Below are positions 37,257 to 46,706 of a stretch of DNA of 64,000 nt, piece after piece. Position numbers and translations under genes: made by a program. The stretch's first letter is position 1. Each line of letters opens with the position of its first letter. The notes beneath the pieces are model-generated. The model was given only the letters and a program-made list of their open reading frames with translations, had not been told where the DNA came from and ran no database searches. Origin of the DNA: Bacillus alkalicellulosilyticus (lineage in GTDB: Bacteria > Bacillota > Bacilli > Bacillales > Bacillaceae_F); the NCBI RefSeq assembly GCF_002019795.1, contig NZ_KV917382.1:102324-166323 (forward strand). The letters run 5' to 3'.

Positions 37257-39347
37257 TCACCGTCGATTTAGTTGTTTTTTCCTTTTTAATAGTTCCTCAA
37301 GGACGGCTTGGTTTGATTCAATAAATGTTAACTCATCATCACTTGGGTCGGTTTGAAGCCATATTGAGGTTTTTCCTGTTCGAAGAATACCTTCCCCTTT
37401 GTCTGGGTTTCCAAATAAAATATCAATCTCCCCATCACTTAAATCAAAATTTTCTCTTACACGTTTTAAATCTATTTTGTTTTGTTGCATAAATAAGATG
37501 GTGAAGGTAGAGGATAAAATTCCTCTCGCTTTTGGGTTTTCAAGAATACGAACAAAGTCTTGTGTTGCCCAACATAATCCACAGTTTCTTTTTCTTGCTC
37601 TTCTTGCTACTTTCTCAAAGAATGACACAGTTTGTTCGTTATCAATAAACTGCCAAAGTTCATCAGCGTAGATATATTTTTTCTTGGTAGCATTTTCAGG
37701 ATTTTTCGCAAAGTACTCCCATAAATAGTTAAGAATAACGTGATAGGCAATCGGTCGTAAGAATCCTTCTTCCATATCACTAATGTTGAAATTGACTAGA
37801 CGTGAAGATGCTAATGAATGGCTAACTCCTTTACCAAAGTAAGTTTGGCCATCAAAAATGGGCTTACTTCCATCCCGAAGGAATGGTTTAATTGAAGCTA
37901 TTAATCTAGCTGCTCTTTTTTCTTTTATAAAATTTTCGGTAAGGTACGCATATATATCGCTTATCGTTGGTTCAGGTTTCCTCACCTTTGATTGAATAAT
38001 TTGCCCGTCAACTTCCCCAACAGATTCCTGATACAAGGAATCTGGATGAGAAGTTATACCTAATGCTGAAAATACAGAGCCAATCGCTTCTTCTAAGTAG
38101 TTTCTTTCAAAAACGGTTAAGCCTTCCTCTTCTCCATTTTTTCCTCGAATGATAATGTCAAAGAAACCAAGAATTTCATTTTGCTTTTCACGAAGAGGAA
38201 CAAATCGAATATACTTCTTTTCGTTCTTAATAAAGACAAGTTTTTCGTCAGAATCTTCTAGCCATTCCATTTCTTCATCGTCTTCATCAAGAAGGATATC
38301 CGTTGCACTTACAGCACAAGGATTGATACAAATGTCTTCTTCTTCACTAATGTTTAAGTTAATGCCACCTAACCTTTTGGTCAGTGACTTAAACTCCCCT
38401 TCTGGGTCCACAATAGCAGCCCATACATTTGCTCCACTTTTTTCTCTTGCTATCTTTAACTTCATCGCTAAACTTTTTCCTGAACCGGGAATACCCGTTA
38501 TCCCCATATTGTAGTTTTGTGGGCGATATTCTTCATTTCCAAAACTATTGATGAATTCAAGTTGGCCTGTAATTTTATTTTTTCCAATAGGAATGCCACC
38601 AGTGTATTTACCGCTACCACTTATAAAAGGAGAAAAAGTAGTAAGAGCACGACGGTCAATATTACGAAGAGAATCCTTAATTTCATTTTTACCAATAGGT
38701 AATGCACTTCTAAATCCTTTTTTAACACGACTCCATGTAGGTGCGATCTTAAAAAATTGTCCTGCCATTTCATCTTCAACTGCTTCACAGTAATGGTTAA
38801 GTTCTTTTTCACTTGAACCATATAAGATCCCTAATGTTGATACAGAGTAGGTGTCATTTTCAGAGAATTGAATTTCACCCATAAGTTGTTCAGTATCAAA
38901 AATTTTAGTTTCTAACTCTTTTATTTGGTCAATGTTGCCTCGCTTTTTCTGAAACGTAAGGTTTGACTCAAGCATTGTCAATTGATTTTGTAGTTGGCGA
39001 ATAGCATCCGTTTTTGTTACCTTATGTACATCAAATAACATATCTGCTTCACCACTAGATGTAATCCCGTAAATCCAGTTCGTTTGCATTTTGCGTGGGT
39101 ATCCGTCTCTTGGTATATAGAATGGTCTAAAGTAGGTCTTTGTCCCAAGTGATTGTTTAAGAACACCATGATCTTCGGAATTGATCGTTAACCCATCTGG
39201 AGCGATAACATCCCACATCGTTGGTTTTTTTATTTCATTTTCTTCAACGTTCTCTTCTTCAGTAATAGTTTGTACAATGCTATCTTCGGTTTCATTAACT
39301 TGCTTGTTCTTTTTGTTTTTCTTCTTCTTTAGAAAATTCAAGATCAA
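37257..39347 (-). CDS. VirB4-type conjugation ATPase (C-terminal ATPase part)
   Basis: A 696-residue AAA+ ATPase with Walker A GIPGSGKS near residue 284, IVDPEGEF after it, and the Walker B region IYADELWQF near 565 followed by ATQDFVRI. These are VirB4/TraC/PrgJ marks. The first 250 residues do not carry the whole VirB4 N-terminal domain; that seems to be in the next gene upstream, which it overlaps by 53 bp. TTG start behind AAAGGAGGGCA. It powers pilus and substrate transfer at the membrane. Confidence 0.9.
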   Translation of the reverse strand: MILNFLKKKKNKKNKQVNETEDSIVQTITEEENVEENEIKKPTMWDVIAPDGLTINSEDHGVLKQSLGTKTYFRPFYIPRDGYPRKMQTNWIYGITSSGEADMLFDVHKVTKTDAIRQLQNQLTMLESNLTFQKKRGNIDQIKELETKIFDTEQLMGEIQFSENDTYSVSTLGILYGSSEKELNHYCEAVEDEMAGQFFKIAPTWSRVKKGFRSALPIGKNEIKDSLRNIDRRALTTFSPFISGSGKYTGGIPIGKNKITGQLEFINSFGNEEYRPQNYNMGITGIPGSGKSLAMKLKIAREKSGANVWAAIVDPEGEFKSLTKRLGGINLNISEEEDICINPCAVSATDILLDEDDEEMEWLEDSDEKLVFIKNEKKYIRFVPLREKQNEILGFFDIIIRGKNGEEEGLTVFERNYLEEAIGSVFSALGITSHPDSLYQESVGEVDGQIIQSKVRKPEPTISDIYAYLTENFIKEKRAARLIASIKPFLRDGSKPIFDGQTYFGKGVSHSLASSRLVNFNISDMEEGFLRPIAYHVILNYLWEYFAKNPENATKKKYIYADELWQFIDNEQTVSFFEKVARRARKRNCGLCWATQDFVRILENPKARGILSSTFTILFMQQNKIDLKRVRENFDLSDGEIDILFGNPDKGEGILRTGKTSIWLQTDPSDDELTFIESNQAVLEELLKRKKQLNRR

Positions 39348-40194
39348 TGCCCTCCTTTACTAGTTCAATTCTTGTGTCATCTTGGTCAGCGGTAACATAG
39401 ACTGCAAGCATTTCTTGTAGACCTATATCTTTAAAACGGTTTTTAACAGCTTTTCTTCTATTAAACGCATGGTAAAGCACTTCTGATATGCCCTCGCTAG
39501 TTAGCAATTGGACATTCATTCGAGCTTTCCGAAGTTGACTTTTCGCTGTGTTGAATCTTCGGTATAATTCTGAAAATGCTTTGTCTACTATTTTTTCTTC
39601 AAGTTCTTCTTTATCGTCTGCTGTTATGGCATTTACTTTTACTTGATACGTGAACACAAGGTAACGTTTAGTTTCGTATCGTGGAGAAATTTGTTGCCAT
39701 TTTGTAAGTTCGTCAACCATTGATTTTCCATACTCAATTGCATTATCATGTAAATCTTCCGACTCAATCATGTTTTTTCTCATTTCCTCAATCGGTTCTG
39801 AAAGGTCAATGTATCGGTTCTGTAAATAAAACTGAAAATGGTAATTGGTTTGTGCTAACCATCTCTCAAACGTAACATCGATGGCTTCTTGCTCTTCCTG
39901 ACTTAAGAGGAAGTAGTTTACTGGTTCGACTTCAGCTAATAGAACAAACTTATTATCCTTATATCGAATCATATGGTTATTAATCTCTTTGACATCATGA
40001 AAAAAGTCTTCAAAGACATTTGGTTCTTGGTCAAGAGGGATATTATGTTTATTTTTCTTTTCCTTTTTAGCAGAAAATTTAGTTTCGCCTATATCCTTTT
40101 TTTCCTTCCAAGGAAGGATGGGTTCCTTCATAATGAGCCTTGCCCCAATGTAAATGATTAGGCCAAAGGTACCCATGATGATGATATCCATCAT
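39295..40194 (-). CDS. VirB4 N-terminal-domain-like membrane protein
   Basis: A 299-residue protein with one N-terminal membrane helix (residues 3-20), a basic linker, then a soluble domain resembling the TraC/VirB4 N-terminal region (NYFLLSQEEQEAI, then YLVFTYQVKV and a helical segment). It ends inside the start of the ATPase gene, so the two are coupled. Splitting the VirB4 N-terminal domain onto its own gene is found in some Gram-positive plasmids. RBS TTGGAGGG. It probably anchors the ATPase to the membrane. Confidence 0.65.
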   Translation of the reverse strand: MMDIIIMGTFGLIIYIGARLIMKEPILPWKEKKDIGETKFSAKKEKKNKHNIPLDQEPNVFEDFFHDVKEINNHMIRYKDNKFVLLAEVEPVNYFLLSQEEQEAIDVTFERWLAQTNYHFQFYLQNRYIDLSEPIEEMRKNMIESEDLHDNAIEYGKSMVDELTKWQQISPRYETKRYLVFTYQVKVNAITADDKEELEEKIVDKAFSELYRRFNTAKSQLRKARMNVQLLTSEGISEVLYHAFNRRKAVKNRFKDIGLQEMLAVYVTADQDDTRIELVKEGIDLEFSKEEEKQKEQAS

Positions 40195-40215
40195 ATTAAT
40201 CCCTCCAATCTAAAT

Positions 40216-40533
40216 TTATTTTGGCCCCTTTCGCCAAACACCTATTTGATTTTTGTAACCCATCTTAATGATGAGATAATGGTCTAAATGTAAGTTGTGC
40301 TTTGACATCTTAACAAAAGCTAAAAGTGCTGTTATGGTTGCTACGGGGATCGCTGCTACTAAACACATAATGATGCTTATCATAAAGTTTGGTCCGAGAT
40401 TGTACACAGGTTCCATATATGCATAAATAATAGCCCCACCCACAATAAGGTAAATTAATTGTCTTTTCGAAATCATACCTAATATTGATTTCTGTTCACT
40501 TGACATATCTATGGGTACAGTCACCTTTCTCAT
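40216..40533 (-). CDS. prgI: PrgI family conjugation protein
   Basis: A 105-residue protein with the PrgI pattern: VTVPIDMSSEQKSILGMIS at the N-terminus, two membrane helices near 25-45 and 52-78, then a short soluble tail. PrgI is the VirB3-like partner of the VirB4 ATPase and normally sits just before it, as here. It lies 100 bp after the pilin-like gene, with a short hairpin between them. Confidence 0.82.
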   Translation of the reverse strand: MRKVTVPIDMSSEQKSILGMISKRQLIYLIVGGAIIYAYMEPVYNLGPNFMISIIMCLVAAIPVATITALLAFVKMSKHNLHLDHYLIIKMGYKNQIGVWRKGPK

Positions 40534-40570
40534 AATTAGTAATCAACACCCTCCTTTATCTATAAATAGA

Positions 40571-40590
40571 CCCCTCTATTACTAGAGGGG
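40571..40590 (-). terminator. intra-operon hairpin, possible weak terminator
   Basis: CCCCTCTA-TTAC-TAGAGGGG, an 8-bp perfect stem between the pilin-like and prgI genes, with only a poor T-run. It may limit read-through, leaving more pilin mRNA, or stabilise the 3' end. Confidence 0.55.
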
Positions 40591-40633
40591 AATATTAATA
40601 AGTTCACTTACTTTGGTGTACTTGTATCTTCTA

Positions 40634-41005
40634 TTAAGCGCCAAAACCAGCTATCCAACCCGCTATTGTGTGAGCCTTCATAATGACCCAACCACCTCCA
40701 AAGCAGCAAGCTAAACTAACTAGACCAGCTGTACGTCGTTGTGGGTTTCCATTAGACCCAGCTAGAAGCATACCTCCGATTATAAGCATGACAACTACGA
40801 AGAACCCACCAAGTGCCATAATGAAGTAAACAATGTTGTTTAAGTCATCATAAACTCCACTATTGTTAATGTTTCCATCAGGAGTAATATTGGCATGAGT
40901 CCAAGCGCCTGAATTGGCTAATGTTCCAGTAGTAACAAATGCAAAACTCATAACTAGGACACTTACGATTAAGATTACTTTGAGCAAGGATTTGTTTTTT
41001 TGCAT
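40634..41005 (-). CDS. VirB2-like pilin or small membrane protein
   Basis: A 123-residue protein. ATG at 41005 follows AAAGGAGGTGGAAAA; an in-frame ATG at 41050 lies in the leader terminator and is rejected. A signal peptide (residues 6-30) is followed by a short outer segment, two membrane helices near 60-80 and 95-118, and a Gly/Ala-rich end. This is the layout of VirB2/TrbC-like pilins and of the small first genes of Gram-positive transfer operons. It heads the operon ahead of prgI and virB4. Confidence 0.65.
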   Translation of the reverse strand: MQKNKSLLKVILIVSVLVMSFAFVTTGTLANSGAWTHANITPDGNINNSGVYDDLNNIVYFIMALGGFFVVVMLIIGGMLLAGSNGNPQRRTAGLVSLACCFGGGWVIMKAHTIAGWIAGFGA

Positions 41006-41033
41006 TTTTCCACCTCCTTTAGGGATAAAAAAA

Positions 41034-41099
41034 GCCCCCGAAAAAATCACGAGAACAAATGTGAATAGAATTCACACGTTGCATGATTTTTTCGGGGGC
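41034..41099 (-). terminator. leader terminator ahead of the conjugation operon
   Basis: A 16-bp perfect stem (GCCCCCGAAAAAATCA paired with its complement) enclosing a 7-bp hairpin TGTGAAT/ATTCACA, followed on the minus strand by seven Ts. It sits between the putative promoter and the pilin-like gene's ribosome-binding site, so unassisted transcription should stop before the operon. Confidence 0.88.
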
Positions 41100-41140
41100 A
41101 TCCCGGTGTTATATTAACTTTAGATTAAAACTATATTATT

Positions 41141-41169
41141 ATGTTAGTAGATTTTCCGTTATAATGCAA
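41141..41169 (-). promoter_or_regulatory. candidate promoter of the conjugation operon
   Basis: On the minus strand TTGCAT (41169-41164), 17 bases, then TAACAT (41146-41141), 42 bases before the leader terminator. Each box matches four of six consensus bases, so it is only a candidate. Confidence 0.4.
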
Positions 41170-41260
41170 CAAATATTTTCCTTTATTTATAATATATTTA
41201 TACAAAAAAAGAACATCGGTTAAACTTAACGGATTCCGTTTTTGGACGGAAAATATAAAT

Positions 41261-41569
41261 TTATGAACTAAATACTATATACGTAATTATAGATATATTC
41301 AAGATGATTAGTAAAAAATCTATCATTTTAAAATCAATAGATAATTTCCATTCATTTTTATATAAAAAATAAAAATTTATCACGAAGAAAATAATTGCAA
41401 AGAACATGGAAGAGTAAATATAATACCCATATATATAACCAAGATATACATATTTAAAAAAAGATAATTCATTTGGTATATCTATTGTTTTGTATAGAAA
41501 ACAAATCAACGAAAAATGAAGAAACAAAGTCACAAAAAAAATGCGGTTTAATTTATTTATTATTTTCAC
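41261..41569 (-). CDS. small membrane protein, hypothetical
   Basis: A 102-residue very hydrophobic protein with three likely helices (near 10-28, 42-68 and 82-100). The GTG start overlaps GAAGGGGTG, so there is no separate ribosome-binding site and the true start is uncertain. It has no recognised family. It stands alone between the transfer operon promoter and the Rpn-type gene. Confidence 0.45.
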   Translation of the reverse strand: MKIINKLNRIFFVTLFLHFSLICFLYKTIDIPNELSFFKYVYLGYIYGYYIYSSMFFAIIFFVINFYFLYKNEWKLSIDFKMIDFLLIILNISIITYIVFSS

Positions 41570-41736
41570 CCCTTCATAATATATATTACATATTTTATAT
41601 GTCTTTTATAAATGTAGTGAAATAAAGAAAAATGGAGTGCGATATTCTCTGCGAATTCGAACTCCAAAACACTTGTTTTTTGTCTTTTTTCTCTACCAAA
41701 ACTGAACCTGTTAAGTCAAATTGATGTTCTCTTTAT

Positions 41737-42561
41737 TTATGACTTATAGGTTTTTAGTAACCTATGCAGTTCCTCTGCATCATATGGTGTATGCTTTGCG
41801 ACTTCACTAATAGACATTCCACTGTCTAATAAGCTCTTGGCTATTTGGAGCATTCCTGTAATTTGAGCATCTTCTAAGCGACTTCTCTCGTCAGAAAGGG
41901 CTTTTTCTCTTCGCTCATATTCCCTTCTTGTTTCAGGATCAGCACTTAACTTTAATAGCTTTTCTTCCGCTTTATTTAATATAATGTCCATACTGATTAC
42001 CTCCCTCAACGCATTTTCATTAACATCTTCTTTCAAAAATATTAACCATCTATGGAAAGGATTATTCAAATTAGCATCCATTTCGTTAAATTTAGGAAGT
42101 TCAACGAAATGAATTTCTAATAAAGCCGTTAATAAATTTTTTGTGTTTGTTTCCTGTAGGGTATAGACTGAATGATACAACTCCCTTTGTAATTCATCCA
42201 TTTTAAAATCTAGGATATTAATTGTTACTGTTTTTTGCAATGCTGAATAGTTACTACCAGATTCGAAATCTTCAACAAACAGTTTTGACCAATAAAATAG
42301 AGTTCTTGGAATCATATTCTTTTGATTTATGAGTTGTACTTCAATATTAAACTTTTCACCATTGGTTGATTTTGCTTTTATATCAAGAATACCCAGTTTC
42401 TCAATATCAGAAACTCTATCTAAATTTTCTTTTTCAATCCTCAAATCGACTATATCTGAACCTAAGATTGAATTTAAGAAACCAATAAGAATTTCCTTAT
42501 CATTTTCATCACCAAAAATCTTCTTAAACAAGAAATCATTTAAAGGATTTAACCTATTCAT
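41737..42561 (-). CDS. Rpn/PDDEXK-family nuclease
   Basis: A 274-residue protein: MNRLNPLNDFLFKKIFGDE is the standard start of the Rpn/PD-(D/E)XK transposase-like family, LDIKAKSTNG followed by FNIEVQLINQ gives the D...ExQ nuclease core, and the C-terminal GMSISEVAKHT resembles the short helix-turn-helix tail seen in many members. Rpn proteins promote recA-independent recombination and some act in phage defence. RBS AGGAGGAG. Likely a single-gene unit. Confidence 0.85.
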   Translation of the reverse strand: MNRLNPLNDFLFKKIFGDENDKEILIGFLNSILGSDIVDLRIEKENLDRVSDIEKLGILDIKAKSTNGEKFNIEVQLINQKNMIPRTLFYWSKLFVEDFESGSNYSALQKTVTINILDFKMDELQRELYHSVYTLQETNTKNLLTALLEIHFVELPKFNEMDANLNNPFHRWLIFLKEDVNENALREVISMDIILNKAEEKLLKLSADPETRREYERREKALSDERSRLEDAQITGMLQIAKSLLDSGMSISEVAKHTPYDAEELHRLLKTYKS

Positions 42562-42871
42562 TTAACTCCTCCTGTTATCTATATAGTATCATCTTTTAAG
42601 AAACTTATCATTATAAAGAGTAGCCACCGAATAAACATATTGGGTGGCTAATGTTCTTAAATAATTGCGCATTCTTTTAGTACACTTCTCAACCAAAAAA
42701 CAAACAAATAATAGTATTCGTATGTATTCCCTAGGTCCAGATTGGTCTTGGTTTCATTTGCATACTTCACTTCGTATCTAAAACCAATCTAATTGTAAAA
42801 AGGTCTCTTAATACATGCTTTTTTTCAAGGTTAACGAAAACTTTCTCTCCTGTTAAACGTTTAATGTATGA
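42562..42871. other. intergenic stretch with inverted repeat
   Basis: About 310 bases with no gene. An imperfect inverted repeat lies at 42739-42790 (AGATTGGT ... ACCAATCT around a 36-base centre that itself can pair). It might be the end of the minus-strand transcript from the CoiA-like gene, but no clear T-run follows. Confidence 0.4.
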
Positions 42872-44530
42872 CTATTGATTGTTAAATATTAGACTAATTC
42901 CTAATCCTTTTTCGATACGTCTTACAATAGACTGTACTCTATTTTGCTGCTTGTCTGATAAACTATATCCATTTCTTTGAAGGCTAACCATCTTGGAAAT
43001 AAAGTCCCTCTCCCAATCGTTTCCCAGTTCAGGTTTTGATTTCAATAGATTATTTGTATATTCTAAAATAGTAGGCTGTTGTTTTTCATCAAATTTAAGC
43101 CTATCTTTCTTGTATTCTTTAATCATAGCCTTGTATAAAGAAACTGCCTCACGTATATCCTGAGCGAGTTCTGTGTCTATAATAAAGGGTGTGAGTTCTG
43201 TTGAAAGATAATAGGCGATATAGTTGTGGATCTCTTTTCCTTTAAGTGGAGGGAGTACATTTGCATGGATTTGATGATATTTCGTAGTTGAAAGACCTAA
43301 TTGTTGTACAATTTCTAGTGAATTTAGCGTTTCAAAATAGTCATAGAGGGCAAAAGAGAAATGCTGATCGCCACTTTTATACTTTAATCGAAAAACTCCT
43401 GAACGGTGCATTTTGTATACTTCATCTTTTATCTTAGGGATCCAAACCTTATCGTATGGTTTATTTTTACGAAAAATATACTTATCATAAATCCAAAGCT
43501 GCCAAAGCTGGTGAGGGGTGTGTATCAAAGAATTATTTGGGGTAAATACATTAAAAACCCCTGGGAAATTATCATCATTAAAACCATGCTTCTTTAATAA
43601 CCTTTCAAAAACTTCTTTTTCATTCTTGGTCATTTTTTCCTTAATAGATGCCAAGGTGATAGAATTTAAATCTGATAGATGCTGCTCCATTTTCTTTTCA
43701 CGCAGATTAATAAATTCGGCATATTCCCGTTCACTTTTTTCCTGTTCCCTTAGATACTTCTCTTCTTGTTCTTTTTGTAGTTGTTCCTTCCTTTGCTCTT
43801 CTAGAAACCAAAGCTTAAAATCTTCTTTTATAGAATCTGTTCCAATATAGTTTTTATAGAGTTTCCCCTCTCTAAGTGGGTAAATCTCCTCTTCAAACTT
43901 TAATATAGTGTCTGAATGCCAGCCTTTAAATTTATGCTTATATAGCCCTCTTAAACGCTCTTCATCGGTATCTAAGAAAAGAACTACTCCTTTATTATCA
44001 TAAATGGTTGAGGCTAGGGATACTAGTTGATGTTTTTCTGTATCTTCTTCACCGTTTGTTTTAGCATACTTGTGTACAGACTGGCCCAAAATCCAAAAAT
44101 CCTGTATGCCAGCCTCTTTATAAAGTGCATGTCTTTCCTTCCAAACAGAGCCTTGAATTTTCGAACATTGCATTTCAAAAGCAATCTTTTTTCCACCTGA
44201 AAAAATTGCCATTACGTCAGCTCGTTGATTTGTTTCTTTAATCTTGTATTCAAATTCTACCCGCACATCTGAATAACGCTCCACCAACCAGTTGCGAATA
44301 AGCACTTTACCCCTTAAATGTTCTTCTGTCTCTGGCTCTGAATCATATGTACAATCAGGGCTATGTACATGTTTAAAATGTGCTGTTACTTGTTTTCCTG
44401 AAGCGAACCTAACAACAGATTTGCATTCAGGGCAAAAAATCATTTTTGACCTCGAAAGTATCCTTAGCTCTTCTTCAGCTGTGACTATGGGGTTTACTTT
44501 ACTACCAAATTGATCAACTGCAACAAACAT
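42872..44530 (-). CDS. CoiA-like protein
   Basis: A 552-residue protein. ATG at 44530 is chosen because GGAGG lies just before; the GTG five codons earlier overlaps that site. N-terminal zinc ribbon (FCPECKSVVRFASG, then the His-Cys pair HSPDC), followed by a restriction-endonuclease-like CoiA core with VEFEYKIKETNQRADVMAIF, IAFEMQCSKI and DFWILGQ. A Glu-rich coiled coil lies near 255-290. CoiA acts in DNA uptake and recombination during competence; mobile-element copies are of unknown use. The family's nuclease residues (D and ExQ) appear kept. Confidence 0.85.
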   Translation of the reverse strand: MFVAVDQFGSKVNPIVTAEEELRILSRSKMIFCPECKSVVRFASGKQVTAHFKHVHSPDCTYDSEPETEEHLRGKVLIRNWLVERYSDVRVEFEYKIKETNQRADVMAIFSGGKKIAFEMQCSKIQGSVWKERHALYKEAGIQDFWILGQSVHKYAKTNGEEDTEKHQLVSLASTIYDNKGVVLFLDTDEERLRGLYKHKFKGWHSDTILKFEEEIYPLREGKLYKNYIGTDSIKEDFKLWFLEEQRKEQLQKEQEEKYLREQEKSEREYAEFINLREKKMEQHLSDLNSITLASIKEKMTKNEKEVFERLLKKHGFNDDNFPGVFNVFTPNNSLIHTPHQLWQLWIYDKYIFRKNKPYDKVWIPKIKDEVYKMHRSGVFRLKYKSGDQHFSFALYDYFETLNSLEIVQQLGLSTTKYHQIHANVLPPLKGKEIHNYIAYYLSTELTPFIIDTELAQDIREAVSLYKAMIKEYKKDRLKFDEKQQPTILEYTNNLLKSKPELGNDWERDFISKMVSLQRNGYSLSDKQQNRVQSIVRRIEKGLGISLIFNNQ

Positions 44531-44603
44531 AACCTTTTCCTCCACTGAATAATATTAATCCTCTTGTTCTTTCTTTTTTACTGCGTTTTGGATCGATTCA
44601 AGG

Positions 44604-44987
44604 TCAATCTTTTATTCTCCCTAGCGTATAATCAACTTCACCTTCATTATTAGCATCGATTAATTTTATTTTTTCTCCATTTTCTAATACTCGATAATAA
44701 CCTGTATCATCATGGTGAAAAGCCCCACCACAAGTCTCAATTAACTCTTGTCCATATGGAGTATTAAAGTTAAAAGGCTGTAGTCCCAATGCCTTCTCTG
44801 CATCGACTACAGCACACTCAATAAAATTAGCAGCCAGGCTTGCGCGCTGTGTTCCTAATATTTTAGCTAAATACTGCAACCGAAAATTTAGCATATTATC
44901 CAAAGATACCGAAAAACGTACAGGTTTTTGTTCGGCCAGGAATTTTTCCTCCATAATTTGATTAACATATTTTTTAATTTCACTCAT
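44604..44987 (-). CDS. small DNA-binding-like protein, hypothetical
   Basis: A 127-residue protein. Residues 20-62 (PVRFSVSLDNMLNFRLQYLA with following helix) fit a ribbon-helix-helix-like arrangement: one strand then two helices. The C-terminal half has no recognised domain. RBS GGAAGGTGG. An 8+8 inverted repeat lies just upstream at 45015-45047 and could be its operator. Located before the CoiA-like gene and probably in the same transcript. Confidence 0.5.
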   Translation of the reverse strand: MSEIKKYVNQIMEEKFLAEQKPVRFSVSLDNMLNFRLQYLAKILGTQRASLAANFIECAVVDAEKALGLQPFNFNTPYGQELIETCGGAFHHDDTGYYRVLENGEKIKLIDANNEGEVDYTLGRIKD

Positions 44988-45014
44988 TACATTTCCACCT
45001 TCCAGAAAAACAGA

Positions 45015-45047
45015 TTGATTCTATTAATGAGATTTTATCAGAATCAA
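45015..45047. promoter_or_regulatory. inverted repeat, candidate operator
   Basis: TTGATTCT (45015-45022) and AGAATCAA (45040-45047), 17 bases apart, 28 bases before the small DNA-binding-like gene. Position suits autoregulation. Confidence 0.4.
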
Positions 45048-45236
45048 AATTGATTGTAAATGAGAATCTTTTTGTCTAATATCCTAATTGTTGATAGAAT
45101 TATCAATACTTCACAGGTTGAGAACTTTAAACATTGCTAAGGGGAAAAATAATAATAAAGGATTCGAGAATTTAAATTGGAAAAAATCAAATTGTTGTAT
45201 GAGCAAAAACTTTTAAATAGTAAACATATAAAAAAG

Positions 45237-45264
45237 CCCTCTACTCCTATTTTGGAATAGAGGG
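45237..45264 (-). terminator. intrinsic terminator after the primase-like gene
   Basis: CCCTCTA...TAGAGGG stem followed on the minus strand by GCTTTTTT, 143 bases after the stop of the primase-like gene. The rest of the 45048-45406 interval shows nothing else I can name. Confidence 0.75.
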
Positions 45265-45406
45265 AAGAAAAAAATATATTAGTTTTTTATTCAAATTTTT
45301 CTTTACTAATCATACTAAAGACGCTTAGTTATACCAAAAAAATACAGAATAGTATAAAACTTTTTTTGAAGTATAGAACTTTTTTCAAGTCGGTCACAAC
45401 CAACTT

Positions 45407-46675
45407 TTAAAATAACCTTTTAAACTGTGGCAATTTTCCTGAGAGGAATAAATCGTCAATTCCTTTCCCATCTTTTTCATTCCAGATTACCATATTAACA
45501 TGGTACCCAAGGATTTTTAACCCTTTTACACATTCCATAAGGATTGCTCTCACTTTTACATTACTTACAACGTCAGCATCAAAACAAAGATTAATGTTTT
45601 GAACCCCCATATCCTTTAAAAGAGGAAGTGCTAATCTCCATGCGTTCACACCTGGAAGTGCAACAAACGTATCCCCCACTATTTGAATTTCTTCAGGATT
45701 AAATAGTTTTTCGATACAATCTGAAGCAATATCTGTTTTCATTCCACCTTCAGAAAGCCAAATGGTATTTGCCTTTAAAGCTGTTCCAGTTTCCCATGTA
45801 GCTAGTTTCTTTGTTGGTATAGAAATATGAATAGGAGCGGGATTACCTGAACCGGTACCTTTTGGTTTATTTGCTGAGCTTAGCCAGTAATAGCGGTTGC
45901 CCTTAGCCAACGTAACCCATCCTAATATATCATTTTCAATAGATACCATAGTGGTTTCTCCAAGTGTCATTTCTTTTTCCCATAATATTTCACCTTCATA
46001 ATGTACTTGGACGATGTTAGGCTGCGTCTTTACTCTAGCTGTAAGACCTTGTTTCCTTTGTTTGACCTTAACATCATTTAGTGGTTTTTCAATTCGATAT
46101 TGAAAACCTGTTATTTGATTGTACATATTCCTAAAAGGGATTAAAATACCTTCTGCTCCACTAACAGACCAATAGGGACCATACTTACCATTAGCTTCAT
46201 AGAACCCAGGTATTCCGGTAAAATCATTCATATGGAGTTCTTCTTGAATGTCTCTAACGGTTTCCCAAGGTTTTGAAGGAAATGATTTATATTCTCGTAT
46301 AAGTATCTGTCGATCATCCAGTTTCCTTTGGGATGACGTTAAATGTTCATAATGACTATCTTCTAAAGATAGACAATCCACGAAAGTTTGGTACACCTCG
46401 TGGAGTTCCATATCTCCCTTCTTTATCTCTCCTTCAAATTCTGTTACATGACTTGTATCAATTTTTCTTCTTTTCATCTCCCCTTTTAAAAAGTGGAGAT
46501 AAGAAGGTAAGCTAGAATTTTTACTAAATGGCCTTTCGCTTGGAGTACGGATACAAGCAATTACATTTCCATCTTCATGCTGCATACATCCTCCTGTACT
46601 TCCACAAATAGGGCAAGCAATTCTATAAAATTCATACCATCCTTGTATTCTAGTTTTTCTCATATCTCTACTCAA
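45407..46675 (-). CDS. primase-like Toprim/DUF3854-type protein
   Basis: A 422-residue protein. A zinc-finger-like CPICGST...C set lies near residues 19-40. The C-terminal half carries WLSEGGMKTDIAS and INLCFDADV, the Glu and DxD elements of a Toprim-like domain (DUF3854), as in plasmid replication primases. TTG start behind AGGAGAGGTGC. A helicase is not attached. In an element that also encodes DnaN and a Rad52-like protein it likely primes plasmid DNA synthesis. Confidence 0.7.
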   Translation of the reverse strand: MSRDMRKTRIQGWYEFYRIACPICGSTGGCMQHEDGNVIACIRTPSERPFSKNSSLPSYLHFLKGEMKRRKIDTSHVTEFEGEIKKGDMELHEVYQTFVDCLSLEDSHYEHLTSSQRKLDDRQILIREYKSFPSKPWETVRDIQEELHMNDFTGIPGFYEANGKYGPYWSVSGAEGILIPFRNMYNQITGFQYRIEKPLNDVKVKQRKQGLTARVKTQPNIVQVHYEGEILWEKEMTLGETTMVSIENDILGWVTLAKGNRYYWLSSANKPKGTGSGNPAPIHISIPTKKLATWETGTALKANTIWLSEGGMKTDIASDCIEKLFNPEEIQIVGDTFVALPGVNAWRLALPLLKDMGVQNINLCFDADVVSNVKVRAILMECVKGLKILGYHVNMVIWNEKDGKGIDDLFLSGKLPQFKRLF

Positions 46676-46706
46676 TTTTTTGCACCTCTCCTATGTTAAG
46701 TGTTAA

